NCBI GenBank assembly: GCA_900314795.1
Contig: OMWP01000008.1
Coordinates: forward strand, 1-64,000
Direction: 5' to 3'
From: an uncultured Eubacteriales bacterium
GTDB lineage: Bacteria; Bacillota; Clostridia; Oscillospirales; Acutalibacteraceae
DNA: 64,000 nucleotides
Below the pieces are notes generated by a model, which was not told the origin of the DNA, ran no database searches, and saw only the letters and a list, made by a program, of their open reading frames with translations. Positions within the stretch are counted from its first letter, which is position 1. The number at the start of each line of letters is the position of its first letter. The translations under genes and the position numbers were made by a program. This document shows, piece by piece, positions 35,169 through 42,809 of the stretch.

Positions 35169-35271
35169 ACCTCTTTGATAAGTAAGGTCTTTCATAAGAA
35201 GATACGACCGAAAACGTAAGTCAATTGCTCACCTCCCGATAAGGGAAGGCGATGATAAACGGAGCGATGTT

Positions 35272-37074
35272 ATGAACAACGACAGTTTCAGTAAGAATAC
35301 GTCAAAAACCTTCTTAAAGGGCGCGATGATCATGACCGTCAGCATGGTCGTGGTCAAGGTGCTCGGCATGCTGTACAAGATCTTCCTGTACCGTATGTTT
35401 GCTACTTATGATGAAGCGGCGGGCTTCTCGATGAGCAGTGTCGGTATCGGTCTGCTGAGCAACGCCTATGAGGTTTACACCCCGCTTTTCGCGCTGGCGA
35501 CGGCGGGATTCCCGATCGCGGTATCGCGTTTGATCGCGGAGAGTATCACGCAGAAGCGGTATCGGGATGTGGACGTCATCTATAAAACCTCCAAGAAGTT
35601 CTTTATTGCGATGGGCGCGATCTGCTTTGTGCTGATGGTTGGTATCAGCTTTATCTATGTACAGCTGATTAAATCGCCCGATTCGATCTATGCGATGATG
35701 ACGTTGGCGCCTTCGATCTTCATCGGCTGTCTGGTCGCGATCTACCGCGGCTATTTTGAGGGACAGCGCAACATGTTCCCCACCGCGTGCAGTGAGGTCA
35801 TCGAAATGCTGGTCAAGGTCATCAGCGGTCTGTCGATGGGCTTCCTCGTGATGAAGTTCGGCATGGACGAATTCGCTGCAAAGAGCACGGTGTTCGGCAA
35901 GGCCTATCCCTCCGCCGAGATGGCAATGCAGCGCTTGCTCGCGTATTCCGTCGCGGCGGCGATCGCCGGTATCGCGCTGGGTTCCTTGTTCGCTTTCTTG
36001 TTCCTGCGTATCTATTACGCCAAGCATAAGTTCATTGTTACCGATGAGATGTATCATGATTCGGTCGACGCGCGTACCCAGGGAGAGACCTTCCGTATCC
36101 TGCGTAACACCGCGATCCCGATCATCCTCTCGGCGTTTATCATGAATATCTCCACGACCATCGACGCGGTCGTGATCCAGAACGTCCTGTACAACACCTG
36201 CCGTGTGAACCTCGACGGACTGATCTCTCAGTTCGATCCCAAGTATTCCGCGGAGCTGTACAACATGGTACAGGGTGAGGAGATCAAGCTGCATACCTCG
36301 TTGTGGGGCTGCTTTGCCAACGCACTACCGTTGATGCAGCTGGTCACCACGGTCACCCAGGTGTTCGGTACCTCGGCACTGCCGAATGTCACTGCTGCCT
36401 ATACCTCGGGCGATAAAAAAGAGCTCAAGCAGAGTATGGAGACCGTCATCAAGCTGACCATGATCTTTACCCTGCCCGCGGGTCTCTCGCTGTTCGCGCT
36501 GGCGAATCCGATCATCACGCTGCTGTACGGCGGCGGATTCGAGGCGGAGGTTTCCGCTTCCATCCTGCGGCTGATGGGCTTCTCGTGCATCGTCGTCGCC
36601 GCGTCTACACCGGTGATGAGCATGCTGCAGAGTCTGGGTAAGGTCAACCTGCCGCTGATCCTCTGCTCCATCGCGATGGTGCTCAAGATCTCGACCAACT
36701 ACCTCTTCGTCAGCATGGCGGAGCTGAATGTCACCGGCGCCGCGATCGGCTCACTGGTCGCGTTTGCCTTTGTCTTTGTTGTCGGTATGTACCTGCTCAT
36801 CAAGCACTCTAAGGTCAGACCCGACTTTATCAACACGATCCTAAAGCCCTTTATCTGCGCGGCGATCTGCGCGGCTACGGCGTTCGGCGTATATACGCTG
36901 CTCAATCGCTTTGTCAGCTATGTGATCGCGCTGATGGTTGCCATCGTGGTTGCGGTGCTGGTTTACGTTGTTGTCCTGATGCTGATCAAGACCTTTGACA
37001 AAGAAGAAATATATATGCTGCCAAAAGGCAACAATCTTGTAACAATTCTTGAAAAACTGCATTTATTAAGGTAA
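35272..37074 (+). CDS. SpoVB/YabM-like polysaccharide flippase (MOP superfamily)
   Basis: A 600-residue integral membrane protein with about 14 hydrophobic helices. It belongs to the MviN/MATE/PST (MOP) superfamily. The N-terminal TFLKGAMIMTVSMVVVKVLGM and the next gene mazG match the yabM-yabN order of Bacillus and the spoVB-mazG order in clostridia. The expected role is flipping a lipid-linked cell-wall or cortex precursor; whether it is sporulation-specific cannot be told, and its promoter looks like sigma-A. CGGAGCG precedes ATG 35272. Confidence 0.88.
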   Translation: MNNDSFSKNTSKTFLKGAMIMTVSMVVVKVLGMLYKIFLYRMFATYDEAAGFSMSSVGIGLLSNAYEVYTPLFALATAGFPIAVSRLIAESITQKRYRDVDVIYKTSKKFFIAMGAICFVLMVGISFIYVQLIKSPDSIYAMMTLAPSIFIGCLVAIYRGYFEGQRNMFPTACSEVIEMLVKVISGLSMGFLVMKFGMDEFAAKSTVFGKAYPSAEMAMQRLLAYSVAAAIAGIALGSLFAFLFLRIYYAKHKFIVTDEMYHDSVDARTQGETFRILRNTAIPIILSAFIMNISTTIDAVVIQNVLYNTCRVNLDGLISQFDPKYSAELYNMVQGEEIKLHTSLWGCFANALPLMQLVTTVTQVFGTSALPNVTAAYTSGDKKELKQSMETVIKLTMIFTLPAGLSLFALANPIITLLYGGGFEAEVSASILRLMGFSCIVVAASTPVMSMLQSLGKVNLPLILCSIAMVLKISTNYLFVSMAELNVTGAAIGSLVAFAFVFVVGMYLLIKHSKVRPDFINTILKPFICAAICAATAFGVYTLLNRFVSYVIALMVAIVVAVLVYVVVLMLIKTFDKEEIYMLPKGNNLVTILEKLHLLR

Positions 37075-37085
37075 TATAAGATTTG

Positions 37086-37107
37086 AAGCGGGTTTATGCC
37101 GCTTTTT
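37086..37107 (+). terminator. Possible attenuator between the spoVB-like gene and mazG
   Basis: The stem aagcgg/ccgctt (37086-37091, 37099-37104) runs directly into a T-run, and the mazG ribosome site ggagag begins two bases later. It would be a partial terminator inside the operon. Confidence 0.45.
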
Positions 37108-37116
37108 GGAGAGAGT

Positions 37117-37902
37117 ATGGATTTTCAGTACAAAGAAACATATGATATTTCTGATCTGATCCACATCATGCGGATCCTGCGTGCTCCCGACGGATGTCCC
37201 TGGGACAGGGTGCAGACGCACGAGAGCATCCGGCAGAACTTCATCGAAGAGACCTATGAGGCGGTCGAGGCGATCGATAAGGGTGATTCCCCCCTGCTCA
37301 AGGAAGAGCTCGGCGATGTGCTGATGCAGGTGATCTTCCATTCATTGATGGAGGAGGAAGCAGGACGGTTCGATTTCAACGACGTCTGCAATGATGTATG
37401 TCAGAAACTGATCATCCGCCATCCCCATGTCTTCGGTAATATCGAAGCCGATACCCCGGAAGAGGTGCTCAAAAATTGGGATGCCATCAAGATGCAGACC
37501 AAGTCGCAGAAGAGCACAGCCGATTCCGTAGACGACGTAGCGCGATCCCTTCCGGCGCTCATGCGTGCCCAAAAGGTGCAGAAGCGCTCCGCTAAGTCAG
37601 GTATGGACTTCCGTTCTGCCGAAGAAGCCGCCGCCAAGGTACCCGAGGAACAGCGTGAGTTGTTCACGGCGATCGACAGCGGCGACAAGGCGAAGATCGA
37701 AGAAGAGCTGGGAGATCTCTTGTTCTCGGTCGTCAACATCGCGCGGTTTGCCGGTGTGGACGCGGAACAGGCGCTCTATCGCTCAACCGACAAATTTGCC
37801 AAGCGTTTTCGCGCGGTGGAGGCGCTCGCAAAAGAGCGCGGCATCGACATGAAAAACGCCCCCGATTCGTTAATCGATTCCCTCTGGGAAGAAATTAAAT
37901 AA
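37117..37902 (+). CDS. mazG: Nucleoside triphosphate pyrophosphohydrolase MazG
   Basis: A 261-residue protein that cleaves NTPs to NMP and PPi. Both MazG domains show the ExxE metal motif: EETYEAVEAID...EELGDVLMQV (about residues 43-73) and EEELGDLLFSVVNIAR (about 190-205). CPWDRVQTHESI is the family N-terminal motif. GGAGAG precedes ATG 37117; ATG 37096 is upstream of this site and rejected. The Bacillus equivalent (YabN) carries an extra methylase domain that is missing here. Confidence 0.94.
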   Translation: MDFQYKETYDISDLIHIMRILRAPDGCPWDRVQTHESIRQNFIEETYEAVEAIDKGDSPLLKEELGDVLMQVIFHSLMEEEAGRFDFNDVCNDVCQKLIIRHPHVFGNIEADTPEEVLKNWDAIKMQTKSQKSTADSVDDVARSLPALMRAQKVQKRSAKSGMDFRSAEEAAAKVPEEQRELFTAIDSGDKAKIEEELGDLLFSVVNIARFAGVDAEQALYRSTDKFAKRFRAVEALAKERGIDMKNAPDSLIDSLWEEIK

Positions 37903-37947
37903 ACATCAAGCGGAATATCCGCAAAAAAATTATTGGAGGAAACTAAA

Positions 37948-38223
37948 ATGAAAAAGTCAGAACTCATCGCAGTTGTAGCTGAGAAGGCTGCTATTTCCAA
38001 GAAGGACGCTGAGGCTGCTGTAGCCGCTACCTTCGACACCATCGTTGAGACCATCGCTGCCGGTGATAAGATCCAGATCGTTGGCTTCGGTACCTTCGAG
38101 AGAAGAGAGAGAAACGCTCGTACCGGCGTAGATCCCAGAACTAACGCTAAGATCGAGATCCCTGCTTCCAAGGTTCCCGCATTCAAGGCCGGTAAGGCTT
38201 TCAAGGACGCTGTAAACAAGTAA
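37948..38223 (+). CDS. hup: HU family DNA-binding protein
   Basis: A 91-residue nucleoid protein. It shows [20 protein letters not shown] at the start, [15 protein letters not shown] (about residues 47-61) and [11 protein letters not shown] at the end. Codon use is strongly biased to a few codons (gct, aag, atc, gta), unlike its neighbours, as expected for a very abundant protein. GGAGGAA precedes ATG 37948. It is followed by a perfect terminator. Confidence 0.97.
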   Translation: MKKSELIAVVAEKAAISKKDAEAAVAATFDTIVETIAAGDKIQIVGFGTFERRERNARTGVDPRTNAKIEIPASKVPAFKAGKAFKDAVNK

Positions 38224-38239
38224 TTTGATACAGATAGAT

Positions 38240-38273
38240 GAGCTGACAGGTAACTGTCAGCTCTTTCCTTTTT
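38240..38273 (+). terminator. Terminator after hup
   Basis: A perfect 10-bp stem gagctgacag/ctgtcagctc (38240-38249, 38254-38263), loop gtaa, then tttccttttt. Confidence 0.95.
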
Positions 38274-38461
38274 GAGGGGCTGTCCAAATCTTGATTTGGC
38301 TAACAGCCCCCACGCAAGGCTCTCCCTCGTCGTCGCTCGCCGTACTCGGTAAGCGTATCCGGTTGGTACGCTTTAGCCTCATGTGGCGGCTCCTCCTCTC
38401 CCCATAACCCGGGGAGTTATGGGGACCCCGGTGTGAACGATGATTGGCTGAGAGCTACTGC
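38274..38461 (+). repeat. Family A element, copy A3, with module B in the loop of hairpin 2
   Basis: Hairpin 1 arms are ggggctgt (38276-38283) and acagcccc (38303-38310), inner arms ccaaatc/gatttgg. Hairpin 2 arms are ggctctc (38318-38324) and gagagct (38450-38456). The loop of hairpin 2 is filled by module B (38325-38431), then gaacgatgattggct as in the other copies. Confidence 0.85.
38325..38431 (+). repeat. Module B, copy B1 (nested in Family A)
   Basis: It contains two hairpins: aagcgta/tacgctt (38351-38357, 38367-38373) around tccggttgg, and ccccataac/gttatgggg (38400-38408, 38416-38424). The second copy, at 56281-56392, has different but still paired stem sequences. Confidence 0.85.
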
Positions 38462-38611
38462 GGCAATACTGTATTAGTTAGGAGTTAATAGCGGACGCTG
38501 TCCCCACCTGTTTTGGATTAGTTGGGAAACGAGAACACCCATACTCCAAGGCACAGGCACCATGATCGGGAATCGCGCTGTTATAGATATAGAATATTAA
38601 GATGATGTTTC

Positions 38612-38769
38612 ATACTAATCCTTAATTAAAACCTTTATCATTTATTGGGCTAAATTTCGCATAGCTTTGTTGGACTCCTTGACAGGCGCCAGCCTGCCTG
38701 CGTCGCCCGCCGTGCTCTGCAAAATTTATCCCTAATACCTGATTAAATCTTTTTATTAAGGATTAGTAT
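38612..38769. mobile_element. MITE-like element with 20-bp terminal inverted repeats
   Basis: The ends atactaatccttaattaaaa (38612-38631) and its inverse at 38750-38769 match at 19 of 20 positions, giving a 158-bp element with no coding capacity. The inner part (ctccttgacaggcgccagcctgcc) resembles a segment at 49753-49785 that lacks the inverted ends. No target-site duplication is obvious. The rest of the gene-free span 38224-38878 has Family A, module B and ctcctca simple repeats. Confidence 0.65.
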
Positions 38770-38835
38770 CAGTTATGCTTCATACTACTGATGCTTGATA
38801 GCCTTTTCAGCAGCAAATCACTCCTCACTCCTCAC

Positions 38836-38870
38836 TAAAAAACGGCCGCCCTTTCGGACGACCGTTTTCT
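38836..38870 (-). terminator. Terminator of the minus-strand DUF4358 gene
   Basis: Read leftward: aacggtcgtcc, loop gaaa, gggcggccgtt, then tttt. The 11-bp stem has few mismatches. Confidence 0.8.
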
Positions 38871-38878
38871 TTATACCG

Positions 38879-39343
38879 TTATTTCAACGCCTTTTCAATG
38901 TCGGCGTTGATGTCTTCTTGTTTATCGCTGATGACCAGCCAGATGAAATTGCCCTTATCCTTGACGGAGCACGCTTCGATCATGCTGACATGCTCGGCTT
39001 TGTATCTTTTGGCGTCTCTGAGCTGATCCTGCAGATGTGATTCAAGCTGTTTTTTGACCTCCGCTGCGGATTTGTCGTCGGTAGCTTCAACCAGTATGAC
39101 CTCAGTATAACCGTCGGTTGATGATTTTGTAAACTCAGCAGCGAACTGCTTGACGTACTCTGCGGGAATGGTGTAGTAGCGGCTGAAATTTTCAACGCTG
39201 TCTACTGCGGTAAGAGTGCTCAAATCATGCTTGCTGTTGAGCTCTTCCAACACCTTCTTGAGGTCGACATTTTTTGCGCCGCAGGCGGTGAGCATGGCCA
39301 GCGCCAGAACAGCCGCAATGATGATGGTAAAAACTCTTTTCAT
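38879..39343 (-). CDS. DUF4358 family lipoprotein
   Basis: A 154-residue protein with a lipoprotein signal peptide: MKRVFTIIIAAVLALAMLTAC, lipobox LTAC with Cys21. The mature part resembles DUF4358 proteins, small clostridial lipoproteins of unknown role, and is similar in layout to the one at 42277. ATG 39343 follows GAAGGG; the longer reading frame (to 39403) would hide the signal peptide behind extra residues and is rejected. It has its own promoter (39375-39403) and terminator. Confidence 0.8.
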   Translation of the reverse strand: MKRVFTIIIAAVLALAMLTACGAKNVDLKKVLEELNSKHDLSTLTAVDSVENFSRYYTIPAEYVKQFAAEFTKSSTDGYTEVILVEATDDKSAAEVKKQLESHLQDQLRDAKRYKAEHVSMIEACSVKDKGNFIWLVISDKQEDINADIEKALK

Positions 39344-39374
39344 TTCGTACCCTTCTTTCATTTTTGTTGGTGCT

Positions 39375-39403
39375 ATTATACCGCATCTTAGGTGAAAAAT
39401 CAA
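39375..39403 (-). promoter_or_regulatory. Sigma-A promoter of the minus-strand DUF4358 gene
   Basis: On the minus strand: TTGATT (39403-39398), a 17-nt spacer, and TATAAT (39380-39375). Confidence 0.8.
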
Positions 39404-39470
39404 CTAACGTGTCAGCATTGTAATATAGGGGGAGGGGGATCACCGCGATAAAAGATATGTGATACGTCGG

Positions 39471-39499
39471 TTGAGATTTCAAATTGCGTGTGTTATACT
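39471..39499 (+). promoter_or_regulatory. Sigma-A promoter of the hydrolase/radical SAM operon
   Basis: TTGAGA at 39471-39476, a 17-nt spacer, and TATACT at 39494-39499, 30 nt before the start codon. Confidence 0.75.
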
Positions 39500-39528
39500 T
39501 GATTTATCATAAAGCAAAGGGTGGTCAT

Positions 39529-40320
39529 ATGAAAACAGATATGGTTCGTATCAACGATATTGAAATGGAATACTTCTCTTTCGGAGACGGAGAGCGGGCG
39601 TTTGTCATCCTGCCGGGTGTATCGACGCGCAGTATGATGCTGTCCGCGATGGCGGTCAGTGCGGCATACAGGGCGTTCGGTGAAGAATATACCGTCTATT
39701 GCTTTGATCGCCGCCGCAATATGCCCGACGATTATACGGTTCGGCAGATGGCGGAAGATACGGCTGCCGTGATGCAAAAGCTCGGTATCTCCGACGCAGA
39801 CCTTTTCGGCGCCTCCCAGGGCGGTATGATGGCGATGTGTATCGCGATCGACCACCCCGAACTGGTGCATAAGATGGTGCTCGGTTCTACCGCTGCCAAG
39901 ATCAATAAACAGGGAGAGGCAGGCACAAAACGATGGATCACACTTGCACAAAGCGGTGATTTGACTGCGCTGACTGCTGAGTTGATCGACTCTCTGTATT
40001 CGGAGAGCACCATCGGCAAGTATAAGGATGTACTGCTCCATATGAACGATGGTATGACCGAGTACGACATCAGGCGCTTTATCATCCAGACACGGGCACT
40101 CGAGGGCTTTGATATCGCGGGAGAGTTGAACAAGATCCAATGCCCTGTGCTCGTGATCGGCGCAGAGGGCGATAAGGTGCTCCCACCGTCAGGATCCCGT
40201 TATATCGCCGACGCAGTTCATGCTCAACTCTACATGTACGGGAGCGAGTTTGCCCACTGTGTCTTTGATGAGGCGCCCGATTATAAACAGCGCCTGCTCG
40301 ATTTCTATCACCAGACATGA
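39529..40320 (+). CDS. Alpha/beta hydrolase
   Basis: A 263-residue alpha/beta-hydrolase-fold protein. The nucleophile elbow is GASQGG (about residues 99-104, Ser101-102), an acid is expected in VIGAEGDKVLP, and the histidine in EFAHCVFDE. There is no signal peptide, so it acts in the cytosol. The substrate is unknown. ATG 39529 fits the promoter (30 nt). The stop overlaps the next start (ATGA), so it is coupled to the radical SAM gene. Confidence 0.85.
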   Translation: MKTDMVRINDIEMEYFSFGDGERAFVILPGVSTRSMMLSAMAVSAAYRAFGEEYTVYCFDRRRNMPDDYTVRQMAEDTAAVMQKLGISDADLFGASQGGMMAMCIAIDHPELVHKMVLGSTAAKINKQGEAGTKRWITLAQSGDLTALTAELIDSLYSESTIGKYKDVLLHMNDGMTEYDIRRFIIQTRALEGFDIAGELNKIQCPVLVIGAEGDKVLPPSGSRYIADAVHAQLYMYGSEFAHCVFDEAPDYKQRLLDFYHQT

Positions 40321-41264
40321 ATCGATATTATTCTTTAAACGAATATTACAAACAGAAATACGGCAAAAAGGTCTATCGACTCGCCATCAGCGGCGGGATG
40401 ACCTGTCCCAACCGTGACGGCACGCTGGGGGAGCGCGGCTGTATCTTTTGCAGTGCGGGCGGCTCGGGTGAATTCGCATCCTCCGCTGCGTTATCTGTCG
40501 GCGATCAACTCGAGGAAGCAAAACGCAGAGTGCGATCCAAGACACGGGATAATATGTACATTGCGTATTTTCAGCCGTTCACCAATACTTACGCACCCAT
40601 CGAAAGGCTTCGCGCACTATATGAAGCGGCGATCGCGCCCGATGATATCGTGGGACTTTCGATCGGTACGCGCCCCGATTGTCTGCCGCCCGAGGTGATC
40701 GATCTGCTTTGCGAGATCAATGAGAAAAAGCCTGTCACCGTCGAGCTGGGGTTGCAGACCATCCATGAGAAAACCGCTGCTTATATCCGCCGCGGTTATC
40801 CGCTGTCCGTATACGATCAAGCGGTACAGGCTCTGCATCAAGCAGGCATCGAGGTCATCACCCATGTCATCCTCGGGCTGCCCGGTGAAACGGAGGAGAT
40901 GATGCTCGAGTCGGTGGCATATGTCGGACATAAGACCGACGGGATCAAGCTCCAGCTCCTGCATGTACTCGAGGGTACCGATCTTGCCGCGGACTACCGC
41001 CGCGGGTTGTTCCGCACCATGACGCTCGAAGAATACGCCGCGCTTTTGTGCCGGTGTATCCGCATCCTGCCGAAGAACGTCGTTATCTGTCGTCTGACGG
41101 GCGACGGCGATAAAAAGAGTTTGATCGCACCGCAGTGGAGTGCCGATAAAAAGCGCGTGCTGAATTTCATAAATAAAACGCTGTCGGACAATAATATACA
41201 GCAGGGTGAACAAATAATCCGTGAAAAACAGCCTGAAATTTATCGGGAAACAGTACCACGATAA
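40317..41264 (+). CDS. TIGR01212-family radical SAM protein (YtqA-like)
   Basis: A 315-residue radical SAM protein. The unusual cluster motif is C30-x11-C42-x2-C45 (CPNRDGTLGERGCIFC), the spacing typical of the YtqA/YhcC family. It continues with AYFQPFTNTYAP and GTRPDCLPPEV. In enterobacteria the relative YhcC has no firmly assigned role. It is coupled to the hydrolase by an ATGA overlap. Confidence 0.92.
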   Translation: MNRYYSLNEYYKQKYGKKVYRLAISGGMTCPNRDGTLGERGCIFCSAGGSGEFASSAALSVGDQLEEAKRRVRSKTRDNMYIAYFQPFTNTYAPIERLRALYEAAIAPDDIVGLSIGTRPDCLPPEVIDLLCEINEKKPVTVELGLQTIHEKTAAYIRRGYPLSVYDQAVQALHQAGIEVITHVILGLPGETEEMMLESVAYVGHKTDGIKLQLLHVLEGTDLAADYRRGLFRTMTLEEYAALLCRCIRILPKNVVICRLTGDGDKKSLIAPQWSADKKRVLNFINKTLSDNNIQQGEQIIREKQPEIYRETVPR

Positions 41265-41368
41265 TTCTTTATTAGAAATATATTGCAATATTCCTGTGCT
41301 ATACTTTTTCCACATCATGTAGAAGTTTGTCAATTTTTGATTTATATATATGTGGAGATGATTTTCCG

Positions 41369-42124
41369 ATGAAAAAGTATATAGCAATTGTGCTGTCGAT
41401 TCTTTTGTGTGTTTCAATGCTGCTCGGCGGCTGTAATAATAAGAAATCTGAATCTACCGAGGCACAGCCCGAGACTGTTGCCGCGACCGAATCCGGTTAT
41501 GATACGACCTCTCCCAAGAGTGCGGAGTGGTTCGATAACGCCGTATTTGTCGGTGACAGCGTCACCTTAAAGCTCGATTACTACTGTCAGGAACACCCCG
41601 AGGCGCTGGGCAAGGCGGCGTTCTACTGTGCCGGCAGTCTCGGATATACCAATGCGCTGTGGAAGCTCGACAACCCCGAAGCAGTTCATCCGTCTTATCA
41701 GGGTGCGAATCATTTGGTAGAGGATTGTGTCGAGGTTACCGGTAAAAAGAATGTTTTCATTATGCTGGGCATGAATGATATCGGATTATACGGTACCGAT
41801 GGCGCTATGAACAGCTGTAAGCAGATCGTGTCCAATATCCTCTCCAAATCCCCTGACGCGCATATCTACCTGCAATCGGTTACCCCGATGATCGAAAAGG
41901 TACAGGTAGAATCCTTTAACAATACGCTGGTCAAGGAATTCAACAGCAAGCTGAAGGCTTATTGTGATGAAAAAGGCTATCGTTATTTAGATATCTATTC
42001 CGCCCTCGCGGATGATAAAGGTAACCTGCCGAATGATCTTTGCAGCGATCCCGATAATATGGGACTGCACTTTAACGATACATCCTGCCAGATGTGGGTA
42101 GACTGCGTGAAGAATAACGCATGA
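41369..42124 (+). CDS. SGNH/GDSL-family lipoprotein hydrolase
   Basis: A 251-residue protein with a lipoprotein signal (MKKYIAIVLSILLCVSMLLGGC; lipobox LLGGC), then a Thr/Glu-rich spacer, then an SGNH fold: block I FVGDSVT (Ser nucleophile), block III GMNDIG, and a C-terminal D-x2-H pair in MGLHFND. It is predicted to be an esterase, perhaps acting on cell-wall acetyl groups, anchored outside the membrane. GTGGAG precedes ATG 41369. Confidence 0.85.
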   Translation: MKKYIAIVLSILLCVSMLLGGCNNKKSESTEAQPETVAATESGYDTTSPKSAEWFDNAVFVGDSVTLKLDYYCQEHPEALGKAAFYCAGSLGYTNALWKLDNPEAVHPSYQGANHLVEDCVEVTGKKNVFIMLGMNDIGLYGTDGAMNSCKQIVSNILSKSPDAHIYLQSVTPMIEKVQVESFNNTLVKEFNSKLKAYCDEKGYRYLDIYSALADDKGNLPNDLCSDPDNMGLHFNDTSCQMWVDCVKNNA

Positions 42125-42276
42125 TTCATGTCGTTGCCGGATTGTAATCGGCTTATCACTTAAGGATCCCTTTCGAAAATAGGACGGTCGCCCGACACGC
42201 GTGTCCTGCGACTGAGGAACTGTATCAATATTTGAGCGTGGTTTCACGCAAGCAACAACTGTAAACGGAGGTCAAA

Positions 42277-42744
42277 ATGAAAAAACTGATTTGTGTGATC
42301 GCAGCCGTCACTCTTCTGGCTGTTATATGCTGTGCCTGCGGTCAGCCGGCAAAACCCCTCAGCGAGGTTTTTGAGAAACTCAAGACCGATTATAACATCA
42401 CTAATATGTTAGAGTTCAAGAGCGCTGATGATTTCGACCGTTACGGTATCACGGCTGATGACATCGAGGAATATGCCGGCGGCATCAATAAAAGCGGCGT
42501 CGATCAGGAGGAGATCGTCCTGATCAAGGCGAAGGACGCTGATGCGGCAAAGCGCGTGGAAGATCGGCTGAACAAACATATCGAAACGAAGATGAAAGAA
42601 AACAAGAACTATAACCCCAAGCAGTACGCGATCATTGAGAAAAGCTCGGTGGATGTCGACAGAACCAACTATGTTTCCATGATCATCTCGTCCAACGCCG
42701 AAGAGATGAAAAAGGATTATAAAGAAGCGATCGGCGTAAAATAA
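42277..42744 (+). CDS. DUF4358 family lipoprotein (paralogue of the 38879-39343 product)
   Basis: A 155-residue lipoprotein: MKKLICVIAAVTLLAVICCAC, lipobox ICCAC. The mature part follows the same pattern as the minus-strand DUF4358 protein (LSEVFEKLKTDYNI; DDFDRYGITADDIEEYAGG; KRVEDRLNKHIETKMKENKNY). CGGAGGT precedes ATG 42277. The two paralogues bracket the hydrolase, radical SAM and SGNH genes. The leader (42125-42276) holds the palindrome gacacgcgtgtc. Confidence 0.82.
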   Translation: MKKLICVIAAVTLLAVICCACGQPAKPLSEVFEKLKTDYNITNMLEFKSADDFDRYGITADDIEEYAGGINKSGVDQEEIVLIKAKDADAAKRVEDRLNKHIETKMKENKNYNPKQYAIIEKSSVDVDRTNYVSMIISSNAEEMKKDYKEAIGVK

Positions 42745-42755
42745 TCGATAAAAAT

Positions 42756-42807
42756 AACCGTGAATTTGACAGGCTCTTGTCCTCAAATTCACGGTTTTCT
42801 TTTTTTG
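42756..42807 (+). terminator. Terminator shared by convergent genes (DUF4358 and GTPase-NYN)
   Basis: A perfect 14-bp stem aaccgtgaatttga/tcaaattcacggtt (42756-42769, 42783-42796) is followed by ttctttttttg on the plus strand. On the minus strand the stem is followed by ttattttt, so it can serve both directions. Confidence 0.92.
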
Positions 42808-42809
42808 CG

